Shown: piece after piece, positions 24,715 to 34,857 of the stretch
Position numbering within the stretch: position 1 is the stretch's first letter
Layout of the letters: every line of letters starts with the position of its first letter
Assembly: GCF_003711515.1 (NCBI RefSeq)
Contig: NW_021167094.1
Span: 321,002 to 385,001 of the forward strand
Direction of reading: 5' to 3'
Source: Sodiomyces alkalinus F11
Lineage: Eukaryota; Ascomycota; Sordariomycetes; Glomerellales; Plectosphaerellaceae
DNA: 64,000 bases
The notes under the pieces: model-generated
What the model saw: the letters and a program-made list of their open reading frames with translations, nothing else
Told to the model about the DNA's origin: nothing
Database searches by the model: none
Position numbers and translations under genes: made by a program

Positions 24715-26335
24715 TGATCCGGCAGCTTTTTATTTTTTTATTTTTTATTTTTTTTTTGAACGATGGAGATCTCAACGACACACAAACAAACGGACATCTT
24801 ACCCAACCTTCTGGCATGAGTATCATGACCCGACTCATCCCTACTATCCGAACACCGTATGTATGAGTACCTGCCCAGCATATAGGTCGTCCTATTCCCG
24901 GCCTTTTTTTTTCTTCTTCTTTTTCTTGAAGGGGGGGAGGTGGGTTTTCTCGTCTTTTCGGTTCTGGGACCCTGGCGGTGCGAGCCTCCCTCCCCCCCTT
25001 TCTTTCTTTCGCGATGCATTCAGTAGAGGACGAGTGCGTACGACTTTTTCCCACGATACCCCCCCTAGCCCATTTTTTTCACGGACTTCTTTTTTATCTT
25101 TCCTCTTTATCCGTCTTCGCCATCCGAGTTATCCGATTTATATCAGGGAGAAGATGAGAAAATGCAGCAATCTGCAAAAGCCAGACTTTTCCGCCATGAT
25201 ATAGCGGGTGGATGGAGAAAATCCCAAGTAGCAGGGCGGCGGAGAGAACATTTTGGATCTAAACAGCAGAAAGATGCATTGGGCAACAAGCGCACTGCAC
25301 TGCAGGTAGTCTGCTTTAGGTCGAGAGGGAGAAGAAACAAAAGAAGAGAAGAGGACGAGAACGAAGAAGAGGAGGAGAACAAAAAAGAGAAGAAGAAGAA
25401 GAGGGCAAACGATCCGATTCCCGTGTTGGCCTTTCACGTCGTGCGTCTGTCTCTTCGTCTTCCTGGGCGTGCATGCTTGTAGACCAGCAACACAGCATAG
25501 CCTTATGCGCTTCATTATAAGCATGGGGAGGCTACAGACCAAATATAATACCGGTTCTTTTCTTTTTCCCCCTTGGAAGGCCCCCCGTTTTACGATGCCT
25601 GAGTACCTTACATAAAATGGCGACTTTGTCGAGTATGATGACCAGTTTGCCATTTGGACTGGACTCGGGGATTGCGTTCAACTTGACGACAACATGGGCA
25701 TCCTCACAACCAGTATAAGAAAGTCCCATGACAGGAGAACACGCACGTGTCTCTCTTGTCTGCGTCTCGGCCTCTTGAAGCGGAATAGCTTGTCCTTGGT
25801 GCCAAGGCGTGGGGTCAACCGGGAGACAGCAAAAGGACCATCTCATCTCTCCTATGAGGCAGTTTGTCGGTGTGCAGCAAAGAGCAAACACGACAACAGT
25901 TTCTCTTGGGCACCTTATATGGGGTAGTAATAAGACGGCCGAGACATGATAATGAAAATCCACGCACCACATCACACGCAAACGTGGTGAATAAATAAGT
26001 CTTTGTCTTGGGGTTACTCGGCGCCATGGGAAAGGCCAAGGACCCAAGTTTTCTATACGTAAAGACAAGTCCTATTTTATGTCTTTTATATGCCCTTTTG
26101 TTGCTTGATTTCCCTTCTTCTTCTTCTTCTTAATTTCCCCCTCTTCTCCCCGACTTCTATTCCGTTGTGAACTTGCGCAATCCTCTGGAGTTTTGAATTT
26201 ATTTATTTCGAGATTTACGCCCTTCTCAAAAGATTTCGGGCTGCAAGTCATCGCCTGATGATACGGTGCTCAACTATCTGTCTTCAAGCTACACCACCCT
26301 CTACCATCGCGTGCGTGTAGCGTAGTAATCAAGCC
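24715..26335. other. 1.6-kb intergenic region
   Basis: Contains poly-T and poly-pyrimidine tracts (24728-24760, 24903-24925) and the promoter of the CFEM gene. A 178-codon minus frame (26068-25532) has no coding bias or motif. A CTT run precedes the CFEM start at about 26110-26130. No gene is supported. Confidence 0.5.
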
Positions 26336-27072
26336 ATGCAGTTTGGGTACGGTCTAGTCTTGGCAGCCATCGTCCTTCCAGCCGTTGCTCAAGAGTCCTT
26401 CGACTATCCCAGATGTTCCGTACGTCTAACCAACACTCTCTCTTCTCTTCCCTCCTCTCAAACGTAGTCAGGCTAGGACTATTGATTTTATTTTCTTCTT
26501 TTACAAAAAAAAGGGGGGGGGGGAGAAGAAAAAATCAATAGTCCCGTCCTCTATTCTGTCGCCCGTCCGTCCTCTCCGTCTAATACTTTCTACCCCTGCG
26601 CCCCTTTTAGGTTTCCTGCCTCCGTGAGACCCTCCCAGAGATAGGCTGTTCCCTCCCGGACATAGCCTGCCAGTGCGGTCCGGCTCGCCAGGATGCGCTC
26701 AGACTGCTGATCCGGCCATGCCTCGAGGACGCGTGCGACGCCGAGGCCCGCTCCCGGTTATGGACGGTCATGAATGAAACCTGCGCCTCTTATTTCGCCA
26801 CGAGCACACGCCCCGTCTCCTGGCCCACGGAGACTGTCTCTTCGGAACCCGGCTCCAGCGCGGACGGGCTGGGGACGCCGGTCGTCGGGGGAAGTTCCGT
26901 CGTCGCGTCGGAGCCTCCAACTGCCGCCACCGAGGCGCCTGAAGAGACGGCATGGGACGATGACGTTGGCGATGACGGCGACCATGACGATGAGAGCGCA
27001 GCGGCTGCAACATCGATTGCGTTGGCAGTCACAGCCATTGCGTTATTCATGGGGGTCGCTATGGGTTTATAG
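26336..27072 (+). CDS. CFEM-domain GPI-anchored surface protein
   Basis: Two exons (26336-26419, 26611-27072) encode 181 aa; the 191-bp intron has donor GTACGT and acceptor TTTTAG, phase 0. Residues 1-18 form a signal peptide. Eight cysteines at 27, 31, 41, 48, 50, 65, 70 and 86 follow the CFEM spacing exactly (C-x3-C-x9-C-x6-C-x-C-x14-C-x4-C-x15-C), including CQC and an Asp three residues before Cys48, the residue that ligates haem in Candida CFEM proteins. The C-terminal half is Ser/Thr/Pro- and acid-rich, then a small-residue site (SAAAATS) and a hydrophobic tail, the layout of a GPI-anchor signal. CFEM proteins act in haem-iron capture, wall structure or host interaction; which applies here cannot be told. 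The frame was recovered only by joining the short first exon. Confidence 0.9.
26476..26544. repeat. Inverted repeat inside CFEM intron
   Basis: Two perfect 14-bp arms (GGACTATTGATTTT at 26476-26489 and its complement at 26531-26544) flank a pyrimidine tract, an A run and about eleven G. The arms lie in the intron, between donor and acceptor, and could fold as a hairpin in the pre-mRNA. Confidence 0.8.
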
Positions 27073-27315
27073 TCGGGTTCTTTTCTTTTCTTTTCTTTTC
27101 TTTTCTTTTTATCCTTCTCTGTTTGTATTTTCCCGTTCTTACCTGGAGAACAGGTTTTGAATCGAAAAGGCCTAGCAAATTGATGCAATAGACTGCCATT
27201 ATTATACAAGCATTCTTTATGCACGAGGGAGGACATGAGATGGTATGACTTTGACGCTGCGGGATGCGAGTGGGGAAAAGAATCGAGATGAGAAAACAAA
27301 TCTTCCACACCCTTT

Positions 27316-28422
27316 TCAGTCGTCGGTTTTTTCTGTTCCTGTTCCGGCCTTCGGTAGGTCAATGTCCACGAGCCAGGGAACATTGGCAGGTCTGTAGTAC
27401 CGATTCATGATGGCGGCATTGACGAAGAGCGTCTGCTCGCCGGGGCGAAGCGAAAGCCTGCCAGCCGAAGTGATATCGACCGGCACGCACTTATCCCGGT
27501 AGAAGCGGGCGACCTTGGCCTTGGCCGCCTTTTTCCCCTCCGGCCCGGAACCATACTCGAGTCCCCATAGCCGGTCGGCACTCTCGACGACGAACGTAGC
27601 GTCCTCGTCGACGGCATTGCTTCGAGCCAGTGGGGCGGCGGCCGAGTTGTACTTGTCGTCGCTGGGGGGCGGCTTCTTCCAAGTGACGAGCTCGGCGCCC
27701 CAGGCCTCGTGGATGTGGCCGAAGCAGTGGATCTGGGGCCTGCTGGCGCAGACGGCGGCGAAGAGCTCGTCGCAGCCGGCATACTGTCCGTTGCTGGCCC
27801 TGTCTAATACGCCCCTAGGCGGACCATGAGAAACGACGACGTCAATGCCGGCAGCAGCGGGTATGTCGAACTTGTAGGTCCCGCGCGGGTACTGGAAGGC
27901 CCAGGCTCCGTAGCTCGGCGTCATGGGGGACGCGAAGACGCGCAGGCGGGCGCCGTTGCCCAGTTCGAAGTCGTAGACGCCGTCGTCGGGGAGGTAGATG
28001 ACTCCGTCTTGGCGGGCGGCGTCGATGATACGCTGAAACTCAACCGGGCAGCGCTTGTACTGTTCGACCACGGGCAGCGGAATGCGACCGCGGGCCTCAA
28101 GGCTTTCGACCACCGAGTCCCAGTGGTTGCGGTCGAGGGCCAGGTCGTGGTTACCAGCAATAACAAGCTTTAACGGAGCGGAAAGCTGACGGAGCATGGA
28201 GAAGGTGTCCTCGAGCTCTGGGATGTTGGAGTTGGACGTCAGGTCACCGCAATGAATGGCGACGTCGGCCTCGGGAAGAGGGTATCGATAGCCCGAGGGA
28301 GGCGTGCCTTTGGCCCCCTTGGGCCCTCCGGGCGAGTCTTGGGGTTTCAGACCATGGGTGTCGGATAGGATCAAGATGCGTGTCTTGACCTTGACGGCGG
28401 GACGGGCAGGTGTTGTTGCCAT
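27316..28422 (-). CDS. Calcineurin-like metallophosphoesterase (MPPED-type)
   Basis: Single exon; with ATG at 28422 it gives 368 aa. The metallophosphoesterase signature is complete: ILSDTHG (Asp21, His23), HCGDL, GNHDLALD, VVSHGPP and CFGHIHEAWG, the residues that hold the two metal ions. The family includes fungal ser/thr phosphatase-like proteins and animal MPPED1/2; the substrate is unknown. The frame is open to another ATG at 28551, which would add 43 mostly hydrophobic and basic residues (Phe/Leu/Arg-rich) and could be a targeting presequence. I prefer 28422 because the family core starts right after it. It converges with the CFEM gene, 243 bp away, across a TTCTT pyrimidine repeat. Confidence 0.9.
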   Translation of the reverse strand: MATTPARPAVKVKTRILILSDTHGLKPQDSPGGPKGAKGTPPSGYRYPLPEADVAIHCGDLTSNSNIPELEDTFSMLRQLSAPLKLVIAGNHDLALDRNHWDSVVESLEARGRIPLPVVEQYKRCPVEFQRIIDAARQDGVIYLPDDGVYDFELGNGARLRVFASPMTPSYGAWAFQYPRGTYKFDIPAAAGIDVVVSHGPPRGVLDRASNGQYAGCDELFAAVCASRPQIHCFGHIHEAWGAELVTWKKPPPSDDKYNSAAAPLARSNAVDEDATFVVESADRLWGLEYGSGPEGKKAAKAKVARFYRDKCVPVDITSAGRLSLRPGEQTLFVNAAIMNRYYRPANVPWLVDIDLPKAGTGTEKTDD

Positions 28423-29098
28423 GGTTCGTTTCCGGGCTGCAGTAGACGTAGACTGTGAGAAGAGGTAAGGCTGGCTACGGGCATGTAAGTGAAATAGGTA
28501 GGAAAGGTGAAGGCATTTGATTAACGAGAACACTCGAGGATGGCTATGCAATCAATGATGGTGTATGGGGTTGACGTATTCCCTGGGCAGCAGCAGCAGA
28601 TCATTATTCTCAGTAAGACACAAAGTTGGGGAAGGCGAAAAAAAGGGGGATAAAGGGCTCGGCGGAGGTGAGGTGGAATGATGATTGTAAATAGAATAGG
28701 CAGACATTCTATTAAATCCCGTCAACGTATTGAAGAGTGCATTTTTATTTATTTTTATTTAAACCGGGAGACGTTTGAGGAAGCATTAAGCTGTGAAGGT
28801 ACCTACAGAGGGGCCGATGATGACATAGCAGCGTTTCTGAGTACAGGTACGTACCTCTTGCGGAGCGACGGATAAGGAATTTGTCCCGTCCCCCGGCTCC
28901 ATAAGGTACCTATCCGTTGTTTCGGTCACCTCTCCAGCTACTACTCCGTCATCACGAATACAAAAGCCAAAGGACCTCGAACGTACCTTTTCGCCTTTTT
29001 TTTCTCTCTTTTTTTTTTCTCTCTTTTTTTTTTTTCTCTTTTTTTTTTCTTTTCCCATTTGGGCCTTCTTTCCACACTCGACGCCAGGGGACAGCAAA
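28423..29098. promoter_or_regulatory. Bidirectional promoter region phosphoesterase / med31
   Basis: A 676-bp gap between divergent genes. The med31 side ends in a long pyrimidine tract (about 28992-29055, T runs separated by CTCTC). GGTACCT-like and GTACGTACCT palindromes occur near 28798, 28847 and 28906. Confidence 0.45.
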
Positions 29099-29597
29099 AT
29101 GGCCACCAGCCAAGTCGATCAGAACGCCCCTGTCCCCATGGAGACATCCCCTCCCGTCCCGTCAGGCGAACATGACCAGGGCGACAAGGAACCCATCTAC
29201 GGTGGCTTCACCCGCTTCGAGCTTGAACTTGAGGTTCGTTTGTCGTCCGGATCTTCATCCTCTACTCCGTACACAAGCAGCAGAAGAAGAAGAGCCAAAG
29301 TTAAAAAACAAAGAATCACAGTTTGTTCAGTCGCTCGCGAACCCATACTACCTGAACCACCTCGCCGCCCAGAAATTCCTCAACAAACCCGAGTTCGTCG
29401 CCTACCTCGCCTACCTCCAATACTGGTCCCGGCCGCCCTACCTCAAGTATCTCATGTACCCCGGTCCGACGCTCCGCCACCTGGAACTTTTGCGGCAAGA
29501 ACAATTCCGACAGGACATCATCAGCCCCGACCTGGTGCAGAGGCTGGTGGACGACAACATGCGCGCCGCCATTGAATGGCACAGGGGAGAGGCATGA
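29099..29597 (+). CDS. med31: Mediator complex subunit 31 (Soh1)
   Basis: Two exons (29099-29233 and 29322-29597) encode 136 aa. The 88-bp intron has donor GTTCGT and acceptor TCACAG, phase 0, and splits the family hallmark: exon 1 ends RFELELE and exon 2 begins FVQSLANPYYLNHLA. Further family blocks are FLNKPEFVAYLAYLQYW, PPYLKYLMYP and LRHLELL. Med31 is a small, highly conserved subunit of the Mediator middle module that links activators to RNA polymerase II. The first 35 residues are Pro/acid-rich and variable. Length matches fungal Med31 (about 130). The open frame extending upstream of exon 2 is intron and not used. Confidence 0.95.
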
Positions 29598-29864
29598 TCT
29601 AGGAGGAGAAGGGGAGAGGGGGGCTCTATATATTCACGATGCAACGAGGATGGAAACAAGGGGCGTTTTTCTTAGTTTTATTTCTTTTTCTTTTTCCCCC
29701 CCATTCACCGATGATACCCTTTCTTCTTCTTTCTAATTTTTTCCCCCCACCTTAACACCTTGCCAATGCGATAAAATAAACCAAACCAATTAAGCATACA
29801 GCCAGAAAAGAGTGGACGCGGACAAAAGCCCCCTTGCTGCTCTCCCTCTCCCACTCTTCTCCGT

Positions 29865-30344
29865 TCAGTTTTCTCTCCACCGGTGGCCACACGTCATGCA
29901 CTATCACACAACCGTCAGCCTCAAAAGCCAGATGGGAACGACGAAAAGACGAAAAGACGTCACAGGCCAGGAAACACCAACCTTGAGGAACGTCGTCATG
30001 GGCTCGTCGGCCGACCGGATCTGCACCTGGAAAAAAGCGGCCTCGTCGCCGTCGCAACCGTCCCGGGGACACTGCGCGCGCGTCTTATCGGCGTTGTCCC
30101 ACTCGCCCGGTCCGCCGAAGACGATATCCCTCTCCTTGCGCTCGAAGTGGCGCCGCGAGTAGATGGGCGCCGTGATGGGGTACTCGAAAGGACACGTGCG
30201 GCACTCCAGCCGGTTGCGCACTGAGGCCACCGACGATACGGTGAGGATGTTGGCGCAGTTTGGGCAGACTATATTGTGTTAGTTGGAGACCGTGAGAAAC
30301 AGGGGAGCGCGTGAGATGAAATTTGGGCCCGTACATAGAAGCAT
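29865..30344 (-). CDS. rpc11: RNA polymerase III subunit Rpc11 (TFIIS-like)
   Basis: Three exons on the minus strand: 30344-30335 (10 nt), 30268-29982, 29900-29865, together 110 aa, equal to yeast Rpc11. Introns are 66 bp (GTACGG...ATAG) and 81 bp (GTTGGT...ATAG). The tiny exon 1 codes MLL plus the first base of Phe4, giving MLLFCPNCANIL. N-terminal zinc ribbon: CPNC and CRTC. C-terminal TFIIS-like ribbon: CPRDGC and, from exon 3, CMTCGHRWREN, with the catalytic acidic hairpin QIRSADEPMT between. Rpc11 gives Pol III its RNA cleavage activity and helps termination and reinitiation. Exon 3 codes only 11 residues, so both ends would be missed by simple ORF calling. The first Cys pair of the second ribbon is spaced CxxxxC, not CxxC. 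Confidence 0.93.
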
Positions 30345-31213
30345 CGCGGGATCTTCTATAGGAAAGCAAAATTTTATAGGAACAAGAAGATGAAGGGAGG
30401 TAGGCTTCGCTCCACTCTGTGATGAGGAGGAAGGATCATGAATCTTATTTTCCTTTTCCTTTCTCTTCTTTTTTTTTTTTTTCGTTGGTATTGGCTTGAA
30501 TCGAGAGTCTCGACGTTGTACTCCTCTGATGTATGAGGCTGGCTCAGAATGAGTGTTCAGTTACGACTATGGTGGGGGACGACGATACCTACTTGGTACA
30601 GAAATCCCTTGGCGAACGCCCCCCGCTGCCCCGCCGCCCCGCTAGGCGCTCGATAAACCCCCTCCCCCGATATAAAACTCTAGCTGCATTTTTGAAACAT
30701 CGCCCATGCTTATACGCGAAGCCATCCCTTTCTGCCACTGCACTGCCACCTCTGCCACACAACATGGAGTGGGGCCCGTATTAGGTAACCCCCCCCCCCC
30801 CCAATTGCGTCGTCCCGCGCCAAGGGAACTCGCCCGTGGTCCACTCCATACTGCCAACTCCCAAACTCACCTCACGACGCAATAGTGCCGCTTAGAAGGG
30901 ACGGCGTACAAAACCTCGCTTTTCGCCCAAGCTTGCTTTTCGTTGGATAAAGGAAAACTACAAGGCAGACACTTGCGCACGTGGGAACCTGAACTCCCTC
31001 CGAGAAACCGATCAGAACCACATCATTATTTAGTATCCCTCGCCCTCTCCGTGGACGACCTCACCTGCCGACATTGAGGGTGTTTCTTCCATCCCACTGA
31101 GCCCCTCCGCCCAAAGCGAAACAACCCGAACCAGAAACCACGCTTCCCGCCTTTTCCCCTTCGAATACGTCCCTATCTTTACATCACCGGCTCTCCCATC
31201 TCCTTCACACACC
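30345..31213. promoter_or_regulatory. Bidirectional promoter region rpc11 / ankyrin gene
   Basis: 869 bp between divergent starts. Contains a T run (30471-30482), a run of about 16 C (30787-30802) and a TATAAAA sequence at about 30670. No coding frame is convincing. Confidence 0.45.
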
Positions 31214-32110
31214 ATGGCGGGAGACGACGAAGTCCACGATGTAAGTTTTAAAAGGCCAGTCCGCCGCCGCTCGCGTCGTACCCAACGTCTCGACGGGATT
31301 TTGTTCGTCTTGCCTTCTGTCTGCCGTTCTTTTTTCCTCCCATGCTCCTCTAGTTTCCTGGTCCTCGGCACTCGTAGCTAAACACCAGCCGTCTGTCTCC
31401 TCCACCTACAGGGCGCCTCTACTAAGGAGATCTTAATCGAAGCCTGCCGCCGCAACAACACCGACCTTCTCCAAGAAATCATCGACGGCATCCCTGATGA
31501 GGACCAACTCTCCAAGATCCTCAACAACACCACCACCGTGATGGGGAACCACCTCTTCCACGAAGCCGCCTTGCAAGGAAACTGTACGGACATTCCCCTC
31601 TTATCCCCCCCCCCCCAGTGCGCACCCTCTCGCTAACCGGTGAAACACCCAAAAACAGATGAAATCATGGACCTCCTCCTAGACCAGCCCAACTTCGAAT
31701 GCGACCCGATAAACCGCCTCGAAGGCGACACCCCCCTCCACTCCGCCATCCGCTGGATCAACTCGGAACCCCGCGCCCAGAGACCCTTCGGCAACGCCCT
31801 AGTCGACATGATGCTCGAGGCCGGCTGCAACCCGCGCGTCAAGAACAAGGGTGGCCTGACCGCCCTGCAGCTCGTCGACCCGTCCAACAAGGAGCTCCGC
31901 GAGCTGATCCAGAAACACGAATACGCTGCCCTCAACGCCGGCGACTTTGTCAGCCCCGGCGACGTTGCCGCGTCCGGGAAGACGTCCGCTGCTGTCGTCG
32001 AGCAACAAGCGGACGCGGGTGGCGACGACGAGGATGCCGAGTTTAGCGGCAGCGATGAAGAAGAGAGGGCCGAGTGGGAACGGAGAAGGAGGGAGAAGAA
32101 AGGCCGGTAG
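31214..32110 (+). CDS. Ankyrin-repeat protein, 216 aa
   Basis: Three exons (31214-31240, 31412-31583, 31659-32110). Introns are 171 bp (GTAAGT...ACAG) and 75 bp (GTACGG...ACAG). The joins give MAGDDEVHD, GASTKEILIEACRRNN and GNYEIMDLLLDQP. About three ankyrin repeats are visible: residues near 12-70 (HLFHEAALQGNYEIMDLLL), then GDTPLHSAIRW...LVDMMLEAGCNP and KGGLTALQLVDPSNKELRELI. The C-terminus (about 170-216) is acidic then strongly basic (FSGSDEEERAEW, RRRREKKGR), suggesting a nuclear or RNP-associated protein. Ankyrin repeats mediate protein binding; partner and process are unknown. Resembles small single-domain ankyrin proteins of fission yeast and filamentous fungi. Confidence 0.85.
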
Positions 32111-32544
32111 GTTCAAGTCGAGTTCGAAAGAAGAAAAAAAGAAGAAAAAAAAAAAGAGCATATCGAGGCGGAGCTCTAATAGAGATGACATGCTGCGTGT
32201 TGGCCTACCAGGTACGTAGGTATTGGCATTTATTTTTGGTTGCGAGCGGGAAAGAATTCAAAGCACCTGTTCAGAGATCCCCGGCCAGTCCTCCTATTCT
32301 GTTCTATAATGAGACTTTATTCCGGATGCAATGCATGCATGCATAGCTAAGGGTCAGGACTGGGAGGCCTGCAGGCAGCTCAGCCTCTCCCGCCCCTTAA
32401 AAGCCCCTCAGCAAGCGCCAAGCCCAAAACAACAAAACGATTCCTCCCAGGCTTCACTGCCTCTAGCTTTTTTCTCTCTTCAAAGTTCCTTTCGGGAAAA
32501 AGAACGAAAAAGAACGAAAAAGAACGAAAGAAAAGAAAGAAAAG
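32111..32544. promoter_or_regulatory. Intergenic, HET gene promoter
   Basis: 434 bp holding a purine-rich tract at 32130-32160 and, just before the HET start, a tandem AAAGAACGAA decamer-like repeat (about 32492-32540, four copies, last degenerate). Confidence 0.5.
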
Positions 32545-34485
32545 ATGGCGATCCGGCCAACTCTACACATGGAGTCTCAGTCGCTCACTTACACCGCTCT
32601 TCCTAGAGGCCGATACTTCCGCCTGCTTAAAATCCACCCAGGATCGCCCAACGACAGTCTCGAGTGCGAGCTCCTCACCTCCGAGCTCGACCATGCTCCC
32701 CCTTACACAGCTGTGTCCTACGTCTGGGGCGCCCCAACCGAAACCACCACCTTGACCTGCTCGGGGCACGTCTGCAGCATCACCCGGAGCCTCGCAGACG
32801 GATTATCCCGCATCCGCAAAGACGACCAGGTCCAGTTCGCCTGGGCCGACGCCATCTGCATCAACCAGGCCGACACCATCGAAAAGGGCCAGCAAGTCGA
32901 CCTGATGGGCAGCATCTACGACGCCGCCCGGGACGTTATCGTCTGGCTGGGTCCGGACCCCACCGACTCCGCCCCGGAAGCCTTCCGGTGCCTGCAAGTC
33001 ATCAACGAGAAGATCTACACCCGCACCGACGTGGAAACGTTCGAGCCGACCAAGGAAGAGATGCCCGCCGACATCGACACCATCAACGGCCAAAAAGTCA
33101 CAACCTTCTCCTCCGCGAGGCGATCCGTCCTCGGCTTCGTCCTCGGCGAACGCGGCGGCAAACAATGCGTCCGAAGGCTCTTCGACCTCCCCTGGTTCTC
33201 CCGCGTCTGGGTGCTCCAGGAAGTCGGCCTCGCCACCGCCGCCACCGCGCACTGGGGAGACGCGAGCATCGACTTTAGCGAGATCGCCACCTTCATCAGC
33301 AATGCCTACTTCATCGAGGACCTCCGCCACTTCCTCGGGCCCGAGACCTCCGAGACGCTCATGGGCGCCCCGCTGTACGCCCTCTGGAACGTCTGGTCCA
33401 CCTACGGGAAGAAGAACTCGTGGATGCACCGGACCCCGCCCCTGCGGGCCTTCGCCGACCAGCTCGCCGCCGTCTGCCATATCGACTTCGTTCTCGTCCT
33501 GGAAGCCTCGCGCTACTTCAGCGCCACCAACGACCTCGACCACGTCTACGCCTTCCTCGGCCACCCGAAGGCCAGAAACCCCGCCACCGGCGAGCCCTGG
33601 CTCAAGGCGAACTACTCTCTAGACCTCAAGGAGCAACACCGATTGGTAGCCGCCAGCCTCGCCCAGGAATCGCTCAACTTCCTGGTCCAGGCCCACCAGA
33701 CCCACGAGTCCTTGCGTCCCGGCTTCGACCGCCCGTCGTGGGTACCCCGGTGGAACGAGAAGAAGCACCCGCTCCACGCCGAGGCCTTCTGGGAGGCATG
33801 GGACGCCAGCCTCCGCAAGTCCGAGCGCGAACCCTTCCGCGCCCAAGTCGGCGTCGTCGTCGACCAGGGGGAGAAACTGTCCGTCTCGGCCCTGCTCATC
33901 GACTCGGTCGACGAACTGACGCCGACCATGGAACCGTCCAAGTTCGGCCCCATCGGCATGGACGCCGGGCAGATGCTCGAGATGTGCTGGGACCTCGCCC
34001 GACGGAAACCGCACCCGTACCCCCCCGGCGAGTCCGTCCTCGCCTTCGCGGCGACCATCAGGGGCTACTACAAGGCCCAGTCCGAGCACCTCGTCGAGCA
34101 GCTCGCCGGCTACGCCATGTATGCCAACCCCAGATTCCAGGAGACCTACCTGAAGCCGATACGAGGCATGGTCGAAATGAATACTGCACTCGAGGCGAGG
34201 AAGAACTTTGGCGCTGCCTTCAAGGCCCATTCCTCCAACCGGCGCTTCTTCAACACCCGCGAAACGGGCTACTGGGGCACCGGCCCGTCCGTCATGCAGC
34301 CCGGGGACGTCTGCGCCGTGCTGTTCGGTGCCGACGTTCCCTTCATTCTAAGGCCCGCGGGGACGGTGAGGGAATATAAAGTGGTCGGGGAGTGCTACAT
34401 TTACGGAATAGTGGACGGGGATGCTGTAAGAGCATGGCGGAAAGGGGAACCGGGCTTTGTCAAGGAGGATATTGTGCTCGTGTAA
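32545..34485 (+). CDS. HET-domain (heterokaryon incompatibility) protein
   Basis: Single exon, 646 aa. HET domain at about residues 48-215, with the three conserved blocks: YTAVSYVWG, FAWADAICINQAD followed by QQVDLMGSIY and VIVWLG, and LPWFSRVWVLQEV. HET domains are fungal cell-death-inducing modules used in non-self recognition; they have a TIR-like fold. The remaining about 430 residues have no NACHT or WD repeats but carry the common HET-associated C-terminal layout, with DHVYAFLGHP in the middle and GDVCAVLFGADVPFILRP near the end. An inframe ATG at residue 10 (MESQSLTY) could be the true start. Codon use is strongly C-ending, so the gene has not been RIP-mutated. Convergent with the Hsp70-like gene 372 bp away. 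Confidence 0.92.
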   Translation: MAIRPTLHMESQSLTYTALPRGRYFRLLKIHPGSPNDSLECELLTSELDHAPPYTAVSYVWGAPTETTTLTCSGHVCSITRSLADGLSRIRKDDQVQFAWADAICINQADTIEKGQQVDLMGSIYDAARDVIVWLGPDPTDSAPEAFRCLQVINEKIYTRTDVETFEPTKEEMPADIDTINGQKVTTFSSARRSVLGFVLGERGGKQCVRRLFDLPWFSRVWVLQEVGLATAATAHWGDASIDFSEIATFISNAYFIEDLRHFLGPETSETLMGAPLYALWNVWSTYGKKNSWMHRTPPLRAFADQLAAVCHIDFVLVLEASRYFSATNDLDHVYAFLGHPKARNPATGEPWLKANYSLDLKEQHRLVAASLAQESLNFLVQAHQTHESLRPGFDRPSWVPRWNEKKHPLHAEAFWEAWDASLRKSEREPFRAQVGVVVDQGEKLSVSALLIDSVDELTPTMEPSKFGPIGMDAGQMLEMCWDLARRKPHPYPPGESVLAFAATIRGYYKAQSEHLVEQLAGYAMYANPRFQETYLKPIRGMVEMNTALEARKNFGAAFKAHSSNRRFFNTRETGYWGTGPSVMQPGDVCAVLFGADVPFILRPAGTVREYKVVGECYIYGIVDGDAVRAWRKGEPGFVKEDIVLV

Positions 34486-34857
34486 CGCGGCCCTTGCTCT
34501 TAACTGGAAGAGGGAATGGGACATTCATCACAGGGGTTTATATCCCACAACCTCTTGTCCAGTTTCTTCAGGAAAACTTCAAAGTGCCCTCTTCCCCCTC
34601 AACCCCCCTGCGCCGGCCCTCCCCCACTCCAAAAAAGAAAAAGAAAAAAAAAGGAAAAAAAGGGAAAAAAAAGAAAAAGAAATGTCATGTGCATTTCTTT
34701 CGCCCTTCTGCCAGAGGTATCGTCTGTTGTCAACATGAAAACTGCCCAAAGCCAGGCAGGAAAAAGCATTCCTCATACTCCTTTTCCATTCCATCTTCGC
34801 TCAGCCCCGCTTCGTTGGGTTACCGCAAAGCCTGCGCCTCCCTCGCGTCTGATATCT
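34486..34857. other. Intergenic, convergent 3' ends of HET and Hsp70-like genes
   Basis: Contains an A-rich purine tract (34630-34682). A plus-strand frame crossing it is not coding-like. It serves as shared 3' flank. Confidence 0.5.

Noticed and set aside
25532..26068. 178-codon minus-strand ORF
   Set aside because: No codon bias, no motif, and it overlaps the likely promoter of the CFEM gene.
5639..27072. GPI2 and the CFEM protein as a functional cluster
   Set aside because: Both concern GPI anchors, but they are about 20 kb apart with unrelated genes between, and GPI2 serves all anchored proteins.
28423..28551. Upstream ATG extending the metallophosphoesterase by 43 residues
   Set aside because: Kept as an alternative only; the family core begins immediately after the ATG at 28422 and the extension shows little coding bias.
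32803..34230. Minus-strand frames opposite the HET gene
   Set aside because: Third-position C in the HET gene keeps the opposite strand open; no motif in the shadow.
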